A DNA stretch of 64,000 bases from Methylobacterium organophilum. GTDB lineage: Bacteria > Pseudomonadota > Alphaproteobacteria > Rhizobiales > Beijerinckiaceae. The position numbers and the translations under genes are program-made. Within the stretch, counting starts at the first letter, position 1. Each line of letters starts with the position of its first letter. The notes below the pieces were generated by a model that made no database searches, had not been told where the DNA came from, and was given only the letters and a program-made list of their open reading frames with translations. Below, in pieces: positions 20,313 to 29,067 of this stretch. Where the stretch lies: assembly GCF_022179465.1 (NCBI RefSeq), contig NZ_BPQV01000010.1, forward strand, positions 1 to 64,000. The letters are read 5' to 3'.

Positions 20313-20396
20313 GTGATCGGAATACCGATCCTGACCATCACCGTAACCAAAAACGCTACCGCGTGGTCTCTGACCATCACGGTAGCGCTCTGGTAA
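20313..20396 (+). CDS. Candidate 27-residue hydrophobic peptide with doubled LTITV motif
   Basis: A GTG start at 20313 sits 9 bases after a strong GGAGGAGG and opens a 27-codon frame closed by TAA-TAG. The peptide is rich in Ile, Thr, Val and Trp and contains LTITV twice, spaced so that it could form two beta strands, with a short TKNATAW turn between. The DNA shows this as a 15-base direct repeat (20331-20345 and 20370-20384, one mismatch). No family is recognised. The same DNA forms a hairpin on the other strand (see the terminator at 20349-20387), so the ORF may be incidental. Expression is untested. Confidence 0.35.
   Translation: MIGIPILTITVTKNATAWSLTITVALW
20349..20387 (-). terminator. 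Possible terminator of hslO
   Basis: On the minus strand CGCTACCG (20387-20380) pairs with CGGTAGCG (20361-20354), with a further GGTCA/TGACC-type inner pairing, and five T follow (AAAAA at 20349-20353 on plus). It is about 120 bases past the hslO stop. A second, stronger GC hairpin without a T run lies closer, at 20411-20442. Confidence 0.55.
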
Positions 20397-20410
20397 TAGG
20401 CTCTTGAGTA

Positions 20411-20442
20411 GAGGGCCGACGGGGTGCCACCCGCCGGCCCTC
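20411..20442. repeat. GC-rich hairpin downstream of hslO
   Basis: GAGGGCCG (20411-20418) pairs with CGGCCCTC (20435-20442) around an inner GGGT/ACCC stem with a 3-base loop. It has no T run on either strand. It could protect the 3' end of the hslO transcript or end the short transcript of the candidate peptide at 20313. Confidence 0.5.
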
Positions 20443-20507
20443 ACCGCCAATCTAGTACAGTGCGGCCCGCTTGCAAATCTCCGCACGCATCGCGGAGCGT
20501 CCTCGCC

Positions 20508-21524
20508 TCACTCCGAGCGGGCCGAGATCTCCGCCTCGACCTCGGCCGGGTCGAGAACATAGCGCCGCGAGCAGAACTCGCAGGTGATGCCGATGTGGCC
20601 GTCATCGGCCACGAGGTCGCGCCGCTCCTGCGGGGAGAAGGAGCGGATCATGCCCATCACCCGCTCCCGCGAGCAGCGACAGGCCTCGATGATCGGCTGC
20701 GCTTCGAACACGCGCACTCCGCGCTCGTGGAAGAGCCGGTAGAGAAGCCGCTCGCTCGACACCGCCGGATCGACGAGTTCGTGATCGGCCACGGTGCCCA
20801 CCAGGGAACGGGCCTCGACCCAGGCATCGTCCTCGGCAAGGCCCGCCTCGTCGAGGCGCGCGTAGCCCTCCGGCGCATCGCCCGGCGGCAGATCGGCTTG
20901 GCGCATGCGTTCGGGCGAGGTCGGCAGGAACTGTACGAGCAGCCCCCCCGCGCGCCAGCGCGCCGCCCCCCCCTCCAGGGCTTCGGCCACGGCGAGGCGG
21001 ACCTGCGTCGGGATCTGTTCCGACTGGCGGAAATACTGGTGGGCCGCCTCCTCCAGGTCCTGGCCCTCCAGGGCGACGACGCCCTGGTAGCGGCTCTGGG
21101 CGCTGCCCTGGTCGATGGTCATGGCGAGATGGCCCTTGCCCATCAGGTCCGGCGCCCGGGCCCGCTCGCCGAGCGTCGCCACGGCCGCCGCGTCGAAGCG
21201 CGCGGTGGCGCGCAGGCGATCGGGGGCCTCGAAATCGACGACGATCATCTCGACCGGGCCGTCCGTCTTGGTCTGGAGCTGGAAGCGGCCCTGGAACTTC
21301 AGCGAGGCGCCGAGCAACGCCGTCAGGGCCGCCGCCTCGCCGAGCAGGCGCGCCACGGAATCGGGATAGCCGTGGCGCCGCAGGATGGTGTCGACGGAGG
21401 GGCCGAGCCGCACGGCGCGCCCGCGCACGTCGAGCGCCTCGACGGCGAAGGGCAGTACGGCATCGTCGCCGCCCTCGAAGGGGGCGACGGGTTCGCTGGG
21501 GCGGGTCTCGTGTCCGGAAGCCAT
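20508..21524 (-). CDS. hslO: Redox-regulated chaperone Hsp33
   Basis: 338 residues from ATG 21524. Hsp33 is a cytosolic holdase switched on when oxidants remove zinc from its C-terminal centre. The four zinc Cys are present as CRC (282, 284) and CEFC (315, 318). The N-terminal core carries the usual GEAAALTALLGASLKFQGRF and AMTIDQGSAQSRYQGVV stretches. The longer N-terminus (about 30 extra residues) is common in this group. Frame extension upstream to 22112 overlaps gmk and is not coding. Confidence 0.95.
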   Translation of the reverse strand: MASGHETRPSEPVAPFEGGDDAVLPFAVEALDVRGRAVRLGPSVDTILRRHGYPDSVARLLGEAAALTALLGASLKFQGRFQLQTKTDGPVEMIVVDFEAPDRLRATARFDAAAVATLGERARAPDLMGKGHLAMTIDQGSAQSRYQGVVALEGQDLEEAAHQYFRQSEQIPTQVRLAVAEALEGGAARWRAGGLLVQFLPTSPERMRQADLPPGDAPEGYARLDEAGLAEDDAWVEARSLVGTVADHELVDPAVSSERLLYRLFHERGVRVFEAQPIIEACRCSRERVMGMIRSFSPQERRDLVADDGHIGITCEFCSRRYVLDPAEVEAEISARSE

Positions 21525-21691
21525 GGAAACTCCGTGTCCGGCGCGAACAGGTTCGTCCGGGGCTTGAAACGGGGCCGCCACGCCGACCGCCCCCGCCCCG
21601 CTTGAAGCGGGATAGCGGAGGGGGGCATGTGGGGGCAAATTCGGCGAAGCCCCGATATGGTGATCCCTCGCCGGTTCCGCGAGGGGAGCCC

Positions 21692-22369
21692 TCAGCCCTG
21701 GGCGTCGGCCTCCGCCAGCAGCCCGTCCACGAAGTCGGAGAGGCCGACCCGGCGGGTGCGCTTCAGGCGCTCGGCGGACAGAATGGCCTGAAGCGCCTTG
21801 AAGGCGTCCTGCAGGTCGTCGTTGACGAGGACGTAGTCGTACTCGGTCCAGCGCTGGATCTCGACCCGGGCATTGGCGAGGCGCTTCTCGATGGTCTCGG
21901 GCGAATCCTCGGCCCGGCGCTCCAGCCGGTGACGCAGCTCGGCGAAGCTCGGCGGCAGGATGAAGACCGTGACGACGTCGTCCTTGAGCTTGGAGCGGAC
22001 CTGCCGCGTGCCCTGGTAGTCGATGTCGAAGATCATGTCCCGGCCGGCGGCGAGGGCCTTCTCCACGGGACGACGGGGCGTGCCGTAGAAATTGCCGTGC
22101 ACCTCGGCCCATTCGAGCAGGTCGTCGCGGGCCCGCAGGTCCTGGAAGGCTTCCTGGTCGATGAAGTTGTAATGCTTGCCGTCGATCTCCGAGGGGCGGC
22201 GCTGGCGCGTCGTCACGGAGATCGACAGTTCGAGCCCCCAGCCGCCGTCATTGGCGATGGCCCGCGTCAGCGTCGTCTTGCCGGCGCCGGAGGGGGAGGA
22301 CAGGATCAGGACCAGGCCGCGGCCCTTCACCTTGTCGCCGCGCAGGGGCGCGCCCGCAGACCCGCTCAC
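21692..22369 (-). CDS. gmk: Guanylate kinase
   Basis: 225 residues. Phosphorylates GMP to GDP with ATP, essential for guanine nucleotide supply. P-loop SSPSGAGKTT is at residues 24-33, followed by ISVTTRQRRPSEIDGKHYNF for GMP binding and the lid region with RLERRAEDSPETIEKRL. The first 18 residues before the core are an extension; an internal start is possible. It follows the YicC gene by 46 bases on the same strand, a widely conserved pair. Confidence 0.97.
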   Translation of the reverse strand: MSGSAGAPLRGDKVKGRGLVLILSSPSGAGKTTLTRAIANDGGWGLELSISVTTRQRRPSEIDGKHYNFIDQEAFQDLRARDDLLEWAEVHGNFYGTPRRPVEKALAAGRDMIFDIDYQGTRQVRSKLKDDVVTVFILPPSFAELRHRLERRAEDSPETIEKRLANARVEIQRWTEYDYVLVNDDLQDAFKALQAILSAERLKRTRRVGLSDFVDGLLAEADAQG

Positions 22370-22415
22370 CGCTTCACCCCACCCGTGTTCGTTGCATGCA
22401 TCATCGGAAACATCG

Positions 22416-23291
22416 TCACTCGACGTTTTGAACCTGCTCGCGGAATTGCTCCACCACGGCCTTCAAGTCGAGTCCGATCCGCGAAAGGCTGATGTCGCCG
22501 GCCTTGGCGCAGAGGGTGTTCGATTCGCGGCCGAGCTCCTGGGCCAGGAAATCGAGCCGGCGGCCGATGGCGCCCCCCTTGGCCAGCAACTCGCGGGCGG
22601 CGTCGAGATGGGCGCGCAGCCGGTCGAGCTCCTCGCGGACATCGGCCTTGGCGGCGATCAGCACTGCCTCCTGGTGCAGCCGGTCGGGGTCGAGGCTGCC
22701 GCTCTCCGAAAGGGCCGCAACCGCGGCCGCCAGCCGGGCGCGCACCGCCTCCGGTTTGCGGGCGGGGTTCTCCTCGGCGGCCCGGGTCAGGCGCTCCATC
22801 TGCGCGATCTGGCCTTCGATCACCTCGCGCAGGGCCCGCCCCTCGGCCTGGCGAGCGGCCACCAGATCGGCCACCAGGCGCTCGGCGCCGGCGGCGAGGT
22901 CACGGGCCAGGATGTCGGGATCGGCGCCGGCTTCCTCCTCGGTCTCGATGACGCCGCGCACGGCGAGCAGGCCGTCGAGGGTGACGGGGCCGATGCCCGG
23001 CGGGAGCGGCACCCGCGCGGCGGCGGCGGCGAGGTCCGCGAGCAAGGCCTCGTTGACCCGCACCCGAGGGGTGGATTCGGGCTTGGACAGGGTCAGGGAG
23101 AGCTGGCACTGGCCGCGGGCGAGCGCCCTCTGCAGGGCGGCCCGGGCCGCCTCCCCGGCGCCGTCGAGGCCGCTCGGCACGCGCAGGCGGATGTCGAGCC
23201 CGCGCCCGTTCACGGAGCGGATCTCCCAGAGCCATTGCACCGGGCCGGTGCTGCCGGCGGCGCGGGCGAAGCCCGTCATGCTCGCGATCAT
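22416..23291 (-). CDS. YicC family endoribonuclease-like protein
   Basis: 291 residues. Starts with the family signature IASMTGFARA and ends with the conserved DUF1732 block (GRRLDFLAQELGRESNTL, then VEQFREQVQNVE). E. coli YicC has been linked to decay of the small RNA RyhB and is described as an RNase; the role here is by family only. Cytosolic. Adjacent to gmk, as in most proteobacteria. Confidence 0.92.
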   Translation of the reverse strand: MIASMTGFARAAGSTGPVQWLWEIRSVNGRGLDIRLRVPSGLDGAGEAARAALQRALARGQCQLSLTLSKPESTPRVRVNEALLADLAAAAARVPLPPGIGPVTLDGLLAVRGVIETEEEAGADPDILARDLAAGAERLVADLVAARQAEGRALREVIEGQIAQMERLTRAAEENPARKPEAVRARLAAAVAALSESGSLDPDRLHQEAVLIAAKADVREELDRLRAHLDAARELLAKGGAIGRRLDFLAQELGRESNTLCAKAGDISLSRIGLDLKAVVEQFREQVQNVE

Positions 23292-23513
23292 GCGTCGATC
23301 CGTACCCTCTGAGGCGACCTGGCGCGCGGTATCACGTTTTCTCCGTCGCTGTCCCTAGGGGCTCTCGCCGTGCCCTGCGGGGGGGAGATGCGTACACCCG
23401 GATGAGGGATCGGCCGGGGCTGCGTTCGATCGGATGGCGCTCCTGTCGCGGAAGGTCCGTGCCGCGCCCGCTTCCCGGGTGAGCCGGCAGGCCCGCTATG
23501 CTAGGGCCGACCC

Positions 23514-24422
23514 ATGACCACCCGCACCGCCACCGTGATCGGCTCCGGAGCCATCCTGCTCTGGTCGCTGCTCGCCCTGTTCACGGCCGCCTCCGGTGCG
23601 GTGCCGCCGTTCCAGCTCGCCGCCATGACCTTTCTGATCGGCGGTCTTCTCGGCTGCGCCAGCTGGATCGCCCGGCCCTCGGGGCTCTCGGCCCTGCGCC
23701 AGCCTCTGGCGGTCTGGGCGCTGGGGATCGGCGGGCTGTTCGGCTACCACGCGCTCTACTTCGCGGCCCTGCGCCTCGCGCCGCCGGCGGAGGCCGGGCT
23801 CATCAACTATCTCTGGCCGCTCCTGATCGTGATGTTCTCCGCGCTGCTGCCGGGCGAGAGAGGCCTGCGCGCCGCCCATGTCGGCGGTGCCCTCCTCGGC
23901 CTCGCCGGTGTCGTCGCGCTGTTTCTCGGCCGTGGGACGCTGAGCTTCGAGGCGAGCGCCGTGCCGGGCTATCTCGCGGCCTTCGCCTGCGCCTTCGTCT
24001 GGTCGGGCTATTCGGTGCTGTCGCGCCGGGTCGGGGCGGTGCCGACGGACGCGGTGGCCGGCTTCTGCCTCGCCACGGCGGCGTTGAGCCTCGTCTGCCA
24101 CCTCGCCTTCGAGCGCACGGTCTGGCCGGAGGGTTCGAGCCAATGGGCCGCGGTCGCGGCTCTGGGCCTTGGCCCGGTCGGGGCGGCGTTCTACCTCTGG
24201 GACATCGGCGTGAAGCGCGGCGACATCCGCCTCCTCGGCGTCGGCTCCTACGCCGCCCCGGTGCTCTCGACGCTGATCCTCGTCGCCGCCGGCTACGCCC
24301 CGGCGACTTGGCCGCTGGCGCTGGCCTGCGGGCTCATCGTGGCCGGTGCGCTGGTGGCGACGCGGGCCGGCGGGAGCCGCGAGGAGGCGGTCGCGGAAGG
24401 GGGCGTTAGAGAATCTCGGTGA
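23514..24422 (+). CDS. EamA/DMT-family exporter (YddG-like)
   Basis: 302 residues with about ten membrane segments arranged as two EamA repeats. The order and motifs (LLWSLLALFT at the start, EAGLINYLWPLLIVMFSALLPGE, then LGVGSYAAPVLSTLILV) resemble the YddG aromatic-amino-acid exporter group. Substrate is inferred only. It is inserted between the YicC and mltG genes, which are often close in related genomes, and points the opposite way. Confidence 0.85.
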   Translation: MTTRTATVIGSGAILLWSLLALFTAASGAVPPFQLAAMTFLIGGLLGCASWIARPSGLSALRQPLAVWALGIGGLFGYHALYFAALRLAPPAEAGLINYLWPLLIVMFSALLPGERGLRAAHVGGALLGLAGVVALFLGRGTLSFEASAVPGYLAAFACAFVWSGYSVLSRRVGAVPTDAVAGFCLATAALSLVCHLAFERTVWPEGSSQWAAVAALGLGPVGAAFYLWDIGVKRGDIRLLGVGSYAAPVLSTLILVAAGYAPATWPLALACGLIVAGALVATRAGGSREEAVAEGGVRESR

Positions 24423-24483
24423 CGGCGCCCGATCGGGCGGGGATGAGCTTTCCCCCTGCCCGAGAACGCGGCCTGCCGTCACC
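24418..24483. terminator. Long-armed inverted repeat between convergent genes
   Basis: GGTGACGGC (24418-24426, covering the exporter's TGA) pairs with GCCGTCACC (24475-24483); a smaller GC hairpin is nested inside. It separates the exporter from the convergent mltG gene and could block transcription from both sides. No T run is present, so termination is inferred from position. Confidence 0.35.
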
Positions 24484-24542
24484 GCCGAGAGCCGCCTCCG
24501 AAACCGGAGCCGCGCCCGATCCTATCGCAACGGTCTGCCGGA

Positions 24543-25943
24543 TCAGGGATTCTTGAGCACCGGCACGGTCTTGGGCGAGCCCAGGTCGTAGGTCTTGTTG
24601 CGCAGGGGATCGAGCTTGGTGCCCTCGGAGGCGTCGAAGGCCTTCGGACGCGGGGCGTTCGGATCGGTCGGCGCGCCGTCATAGGCCATGGCCGAGTTGC
24701 CGCCCGGCGCGTAGGCCGGGGCGCGGCCCGGCGTCCCCGGCTGGGCCGCGGTCGGATCGGCGGTGTTGGGATCGACCTTGTCGACCGGGTTGGCGTCCGG
24801 CTGCTGCGCCTGCTGACGGGCCTTCTCGACCTGGCGCCAGCGGGTCACGTTGCGCTGGTGGGATTCGAGCGTGTCGGCGAAGGCGTGGCCGCCGGTGCCG
24901 TCCGCGACGAAGTAGAGGTCCTTGGTCCGCGAGGGATTGGCCACCGCCTCGAGGGCCGCGCGGCCCGGATTGGCGATGGGCCCCGGGGGCAGCCCCTCGA
25001 TCACATAGGTGTTGTAGGGGGTCGCCCGCTCGATCTCGGAGCGCTGGATGCCGCGCCCGAGGGTGCCGCGGCCGCCGACGAGGCCATAGACGATGGTCGG
25101 GTCGGATTGCAGGCGCATCCGCTTGTTCAGGCGGTTGATGAACACGCCGGCGACCCGGGGCCGCTCGTCCGCCCGGCCGGTCTCCTTCTCGACGATCGAG
25201 GCCAGGGTGACCATCTCCGCCGGGGTGCGGATCGGGATCTCGTTGTTCCGGCGCATCCAGATCTGGTTGAGCACCTCGCGCTGCTTGGTGCGCATCAGGT
25301 TGAGGATCTGCTGGCGGGTGGCGCCGCGCTCGAACTTGTAGGTGTCGGGCAGCAGCGAACCCTCCGGCGGGATCTCCGCGATCTCGCCGGAGAGCACGTC
25401 GTTGTCGTTGAGCCGCACCACGATCTGCTCGGAAGTGAGCCCCTCGGGGAAGGTGATCGAGTGCTGGACCTGCCGCCCGTTCACCAGCGTGTCGATGGCG
25501 TCGGTGATGCTGGCATGGGCCTTGAAATTGTACTCGCCATGCTTGAGCGGGCCCTTGCCGCCGAAGCGGGCCGCGAATTCGAACAGGGCGACGTGGTCGA
25601 TCACGCCCTCCCGCTGCAGGATCTCCGCGATCTCGCTGGTGCCGCTGCGGTTGGGGATGACGACGACCTTGTCGTTCGCCAGGGGCCCGGGCTCATGCGT
25701 CTGCCGGTTGAACAGCGTCAGCGCGATCATGGCGCCGATGGCGGCCACGACGAACAGCGTGAAGAAGCCGCTGAGCCGCGCGAGCAGCCCGCCGCGGCTG
25801 CGCTCCGGTTTCTCCGGGGGCGGCGGGGCCGCGGTGGGCTTGATCGCCTCGCTCGGTGAGCGCGGGGAGAGGCGGCCGGGCAGCGCAGGCTCGTCCGAGG
25901 CGGTCGGCGTCGGCGGCGGCGTGGTGCGTCTGCGGAAGAGCAT
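24543..25943 (-). CDS. mltG: Endolytic murein transglycosylase MltG
   Basis: 466 residues from ATG 25943 (ATG 25994 would add 17). MltG cuts nascent glycan strands at the inner membrane and limits their length. A Pro-rich cytosolic N-terminus precedes one membrane segment (about 70-92), a LysM-like region (RSGTSEIAEILQREGVIDH), and the YceG catalytic domain with LLPDTYKFERGATRQQIL and the active-site Glu region ASIVEKETG. The final 100 residues are a Pro/Ala/Gly-rich extension not found in E. coli MltG. Confidence 0.94.
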   Translation of the reverse strand: MLFRRRTTPPPTPTASDEPALPGRLSPRSPSEAIKPTAAPPPPEKPERSRGGLLARLSGFFTLFVVAAIGAMIALTLFNRQTHEPGPLANDKVVVIPNRSGTSEIAEILQREGVIDHVALFEFAARFGGKGPLKHGEYNFKAHASITDAIDTLVNGRQVQHSITFPEGLTSEQIVVRLNDNDVLSGEIAEIPPEGSLLPDTYKFERGATRQQILNLMRTKQREVLNQIWMRRNNEIPIRTPAEMVTLASIVEKETGRADERPRVAGVFINRLNKRMRLQSDPTIVYGLVGGRGTLGRGIQRSEIERATPYNTYVIEGLPPGPIANPGRAALEAVANPSRTKDLYFVADGTGGHAFADTLESHQRNVTRWRQVEKARQQAQQPDANPVDKVDPNTADPTAAQPGTPGRAPAYAPGGNSAMAYDGAPTDPNAPRPKAFDASEGTKLDPLRNKTYDLGSPKTVPVLKNP

Positions 25944-26048
25944 CGGGATCCTGTCGAGAGCCGAGGCGGCGTCGGTCGGCGGCGCGCACCGCATGGGCCG
26001 GGCGCCGAGAGCCTATCCAATTTTGTGGCAAAAATCGCGTGGTCGACG

Positions 26049-27851
26049 TCAGGGGACGCGCCAGAGGCGCAGGGGGCCGCCGGACGCCCCCACGGGTTCG
26101 AGCCAGGCGACGGCGGTTTGCCCCCGCGCGAGACGGGTCGCGAAGGGCGTTCTGTCGTCGAGGGAGGCGGGGGGCGTGGCGGCGCAGAGCGCGACGTAGC
26201 GGATGCCCAGGGCTTCGACCTGGCGGCGCATCGCGTCCTCGTCCGCCCCGAAGGCCTCCAGCGATGCCTGCAGACCGGCGCTGGCGCGGTGATAGGGAGC
26301 CGCGACGATGGAATGCGGCGTGTTGAGGAGGATCGCCGGGCCGAGATCGATCGGGGCGAGGACGAGGCCCGGCGGCAGGCCGGCCAAAGTCCGGAAGGCT
26401 TCCGGCGCGGTGCATGAGCCGGTCTGCGCCGGTGCCTCGGTGGGGACCGATGGGGCGAGGGCTTTCGCCAGGCTGACCGGCAGGAGCCAGACCGGGCTCA
26501 GCAGGCAGAGCGCCGCCGCAACCGGGCCGAGGCGGTGCGCGGGCGGCTGCGTCGTGTCGCCGATCAGGGCGAAGGCCCGGTCGAGGGCCGCCCCCGCGAC
26601 GAGGGGCACGAAGGCGATGGCGACGAAGAAGCCGCGGAACTGGAAGCCGCTCTGCGCCGCGCCCATGGCGAGAAAGAGGGCGCAGAGCAGGAAGACCCGG
26701 CGGGGGCCCGGGCCGCGCAGGGCGAAGAGGGCCGAAACGAGGGCCGCCGGCAGCAGCACGAACGCGTAGCCGAAGCCTTCGGCCGGCGCGTCGTGCAGGA
26801 TGGCGGGAAGCGGCCGCATCTCGAAGATCTTGTGCAGCCAATGCGCGCGCACGACCTCCGGCATCCCCGGAAAGGGGCCGCCGAGGCAGTGCGGGAAGAG
26901 CCAGGCGAAGCCGGCAAGGGATACCGCGCCGCCGGCCGCCAGGAGGCCGAGACGTGCGACAGGCGGCGCCTGCTCCGGCAGGAGCGCGGCAGCGAGGGCG
27001 AGGAGGCCCGCGCTGCCGGCGAGCCAGAGCCAGGGCGGCGAGAGGGCATCGCAGGCGCCGACGGCCCAGAGGGCGGGATCGGTCTGCAGGGCGAACAGGC
27101 CCCCCGCCCCCAGGCCGAGGGCGAGGCCGAAGCCGAGGAAGCGCGGGAGCGCGACCCGGCCCGTCAGCCCCCAGGCTCCGAGGACGAACAGGCCGGCGAC
27201 GGCGATGAGCGGAACCGCTTCGAGCCCGATCGCCAGGGACAGGGCGCAGAGGAAGCCGGCCAGGGCCGCGGGCGCGGCCCGGCGCGCCGGGTCCATCAGG
27301 CAGAGGCCGACGCCGATCAGGCAGAGGATCTGGACGTTGTGGTGATCGATCCGGCCCGGGCGGAACTGGAGCACGAGGCCGAGGGTGAGGCTCGCGGCGA
27401 AGACGGCGAGAATGGCCGCCCGGCGTGAGAGCAGGCGTGCCGTTCCCCGGTAGAGGATGGCCAGGTAGAGCGCGAAGAGCAGGGGCGGCCACAGGGCCAC
27501 GGTCAGCCCCTCCGCCAAGCGGGGGCCGACCCACGGGGTGAGCCCGGCGATCGCGGCGGCGAGGGGCGCATCGAGCAGGCGCGACCAGTGGCTCTGCACC
27601 CCCACGGGCGGCAGGAACCGGTGCTGGACGAGATCGAACCAGGGCTGGCCGTTCACGAGGTCGCGCACCTCGGCGAGCCGCATGGCGTCGTCGGTGTCGG
27701 GGAAATGCAGGCCGAGGGCCGCGACGAAGCCCTCCGGCGAGAAGGCGCAGGCAAGGCCGATTCCCGCGAGCAGCCAGAGCAGCGCCGGGCGTTCGAGGAG
27801 GCCGGAGCCGGATTGGGGAATGGCGGCGGGAGGCGCAGCCGTGGCGCTCAT
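26049..27851 (-). CDS. Polytopic membrane protein, GT39/GT-C-like glycosyltransferase candidate
   Basis: 600 residues with about twelve membrane segments and a soluble C-terminal region (about 430-600). The first lumenal loop has an acidic pair in FPDTDDAMRLAEVRDLV followed by QPWFDLVQHRF. This matches the usual design of GT-C enzymes, which use lipid-linked sugars and keep a catalytic Asp in that loop. RPGRIDHHNVQ in a later loop also fits. Specific activity is unknown. It is the last gene of a four-gene minus-strand run starting at 30769. Confidence 0.7.
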   Translation of the reverse strand: MSATAAPPAAIPQSGSGLLERPALLWLLAGIGLACAFSPEGFVAALGLHFPDTDDAMRLAEVRDLVNGQPWFDLVQHRFLPPVGVQSHWSRLLDAPLAAAIAGLTPWVGPRLAEGLTVALWPPLLFALYLAILYRGTARLLSRRAAILAVFAASLTLGLVLQFRPGRIDHHNVQILCLIGVGLCLMDPARRAAPAALAGFLCALSLAIGLEAVPLIAVAGLFVLGAWGLTGRVALPRFLGFGLALGLGAGGLFALQTDPALWAVGACDALSPPWLWLAGSAGLLALAAALLPEQAPPVARLGLLAAGGAVSLAGFAWLFPHCLGGPFPGMPEVVRAHWLHKIFEMRPLPAILHDAPAEGFGYAFVLLPAALVSALFALRGPGPRRVFLLCALFLAMGAAQSGFQFRGFFVAIAFVPLVAGAALDRAFALIGDTTQPPAHRLGPVAAALCLLSPVWLLPVSLAKALAPSVPTEAPAQTGSCTAPEAFRTLAGLPPGLVLAPIDLGPAILLNTPHSIVAAPYHRASAGLQASLEAFGADEDAMRRQVEALGIRYVALCAATPPASLDDRTPFATRLARGQTAVAWLEPVGASGGPLRLWRVP

Positions 27852-27861
27852 GACGCGCGGG

Positions 27862-29067
27862 TCAGCCGGCCGCGCCGGCCGGCGCGGGTTGCGCGGCGGG
27901 GCGAGCGAGGATGGCGCGCAATTCGCCGAGATAGATGGCGAGGACCAGCGCGGGCGCGATGCCGAGGCCGGCCATGTTGAGCGGCATCATCAGCGTCGGG
28001 GCGAGCCAAGCCGCGAGCAGCCAGGGCGAGACCGGCTCGGAGGTGCGATCGCAGAGCCGCCAGACCGCGACCGCCGCCACGCCGGTGAGGTCGTAGTTGA
28101 AGGCGTAGGGCGTCAGCAGGGGCGCCGCGCAGACCACCAGCGCGGCGCGGGCACGCGGATCGGCCGTGCGCCGGACCGCCCACACCGTCGCCGCCAGCAC
28201 CGGCAGGGAGATGCAGGCCTGCAGCGCCAGGGCGGCCTGCATCGGCAGCCCGAAGGTGCGTCCGCCCGCATAGATCGAGGCCATCATGTAGGGATAGAAG
28301 CCCTGGAAGCGCTCGAGCAGCAGCCACTGGAAGGCGCTCGTCGTGGTGAGATAGGCCCGCCAGGGCTCGATCCCGAACACCAGGACGGAGGCCGCGACCA
28401 GCACGAGCGCCGTAGCGCAGGCCGCGGCGATCGTCCGCCAGGCGCCGAGCGCGATCAGGACGAAGGGCAGTGCCAGGCCGAGATGCGGCTTGTAGGTCAG
28501 AAGCCCGAACAGCACGCCCGCGAGCCAGGGTCGCCGATCGAGCCAGAGCATGCCGCCGAGCAGCAGGAAGCCCGTCAGGAAACCGTTCTGCCCGCCGAGC
28601 GTGTTGATGAGGCAAGCCGGCGCGAGGGCGAGGAGAACGAATGCCCTCGCACGCTCGCCAGGGGGCAGCGCGCTCGCTGCGGTCCCGGCGAAGGCGGCGA
28701 ACAGGCCGAACGTCCACAGCGACAGCGCAGCGAAGTAGGGCATCTGGCCGAGCGGCCAGAGCATCAGCAGCGCGAAGGGCGGATAGCCCCAGTTGTGGAA
28801 GGGCAGCGTCGCGCCGAACACCTCGCCGATGGCACGCGCGTAAGCCTCCAGGTCGAACAGCGTCGCGAGGCGCCCCGAGAAGGCGAGTTGCGGGCCGACC
28901 CAGTTGTTGATGAAGTCGCGGCCGATCGGGTGACCGGTGACGTCGAGCCCGCCGCCCGCCGGCCAGTAGTAGCGCCACGCCAGCGGCAGCGTCACCAGCA
29001 ATCCGAGCGCCACGAAGACGGGCGCCCGGATTCCCGCCGGCTGCTCCGTTCTGGCCTGCCCTGGCAT
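27862..29067 (-). CDS. DUF2029/GT87-type membrane mannosyltransferase-like protein
   Basis: 401 residues from ATG 29067, whose A is shared with the TGA of the upstream methyltransferase (TGATG). About ten membrane segments and the family pattern of a loop after the first segment with GRDFINNWVGPQLA plus ALSLWTF and GLLTYKPHLGLALP. GT87 enzymes (such as PimE) transfer mannose from polyprenyl phosphate on the periplasmic face; the donor may come from the GT2 gene at 29783-30769. Sugar identity is inferred. Confidence 0.82.
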   Translation of the reverse strand: MPGQARTEQPAGIRAPVFVALGLLVTLPLAWRYYWPAGGGLDVTGHPIGRDFINNWVGPQLAFSGRLATLFDLEAYARAIGEVFGATLPFHNWGYPPFALLMLWPLGQMPYFAALSLWTFGLFAAFAGTAASALPPGERARAFVLLALAPACLINTLGGQNGFLTGFLLLGGMLWLDRRPWLAGVLFGLLTYKPHLGLALPFVLIALGAWRTIAAACATALVLVAASVLVFGIEPWRAYLTTTSAFQWLLLERFQGFYPYMMASIYAGGRTFGLPMQAALALQACISLPVLAATVWAVRRTADPRARAALVVCAAPLLTPYAFNYDLTGVAAVAVWRLCDRTSEPVSPWLLAAWLAPTLMMPLNMAGLGIAPALVLAIYLGELRAILARPAAQPAPAGAAG

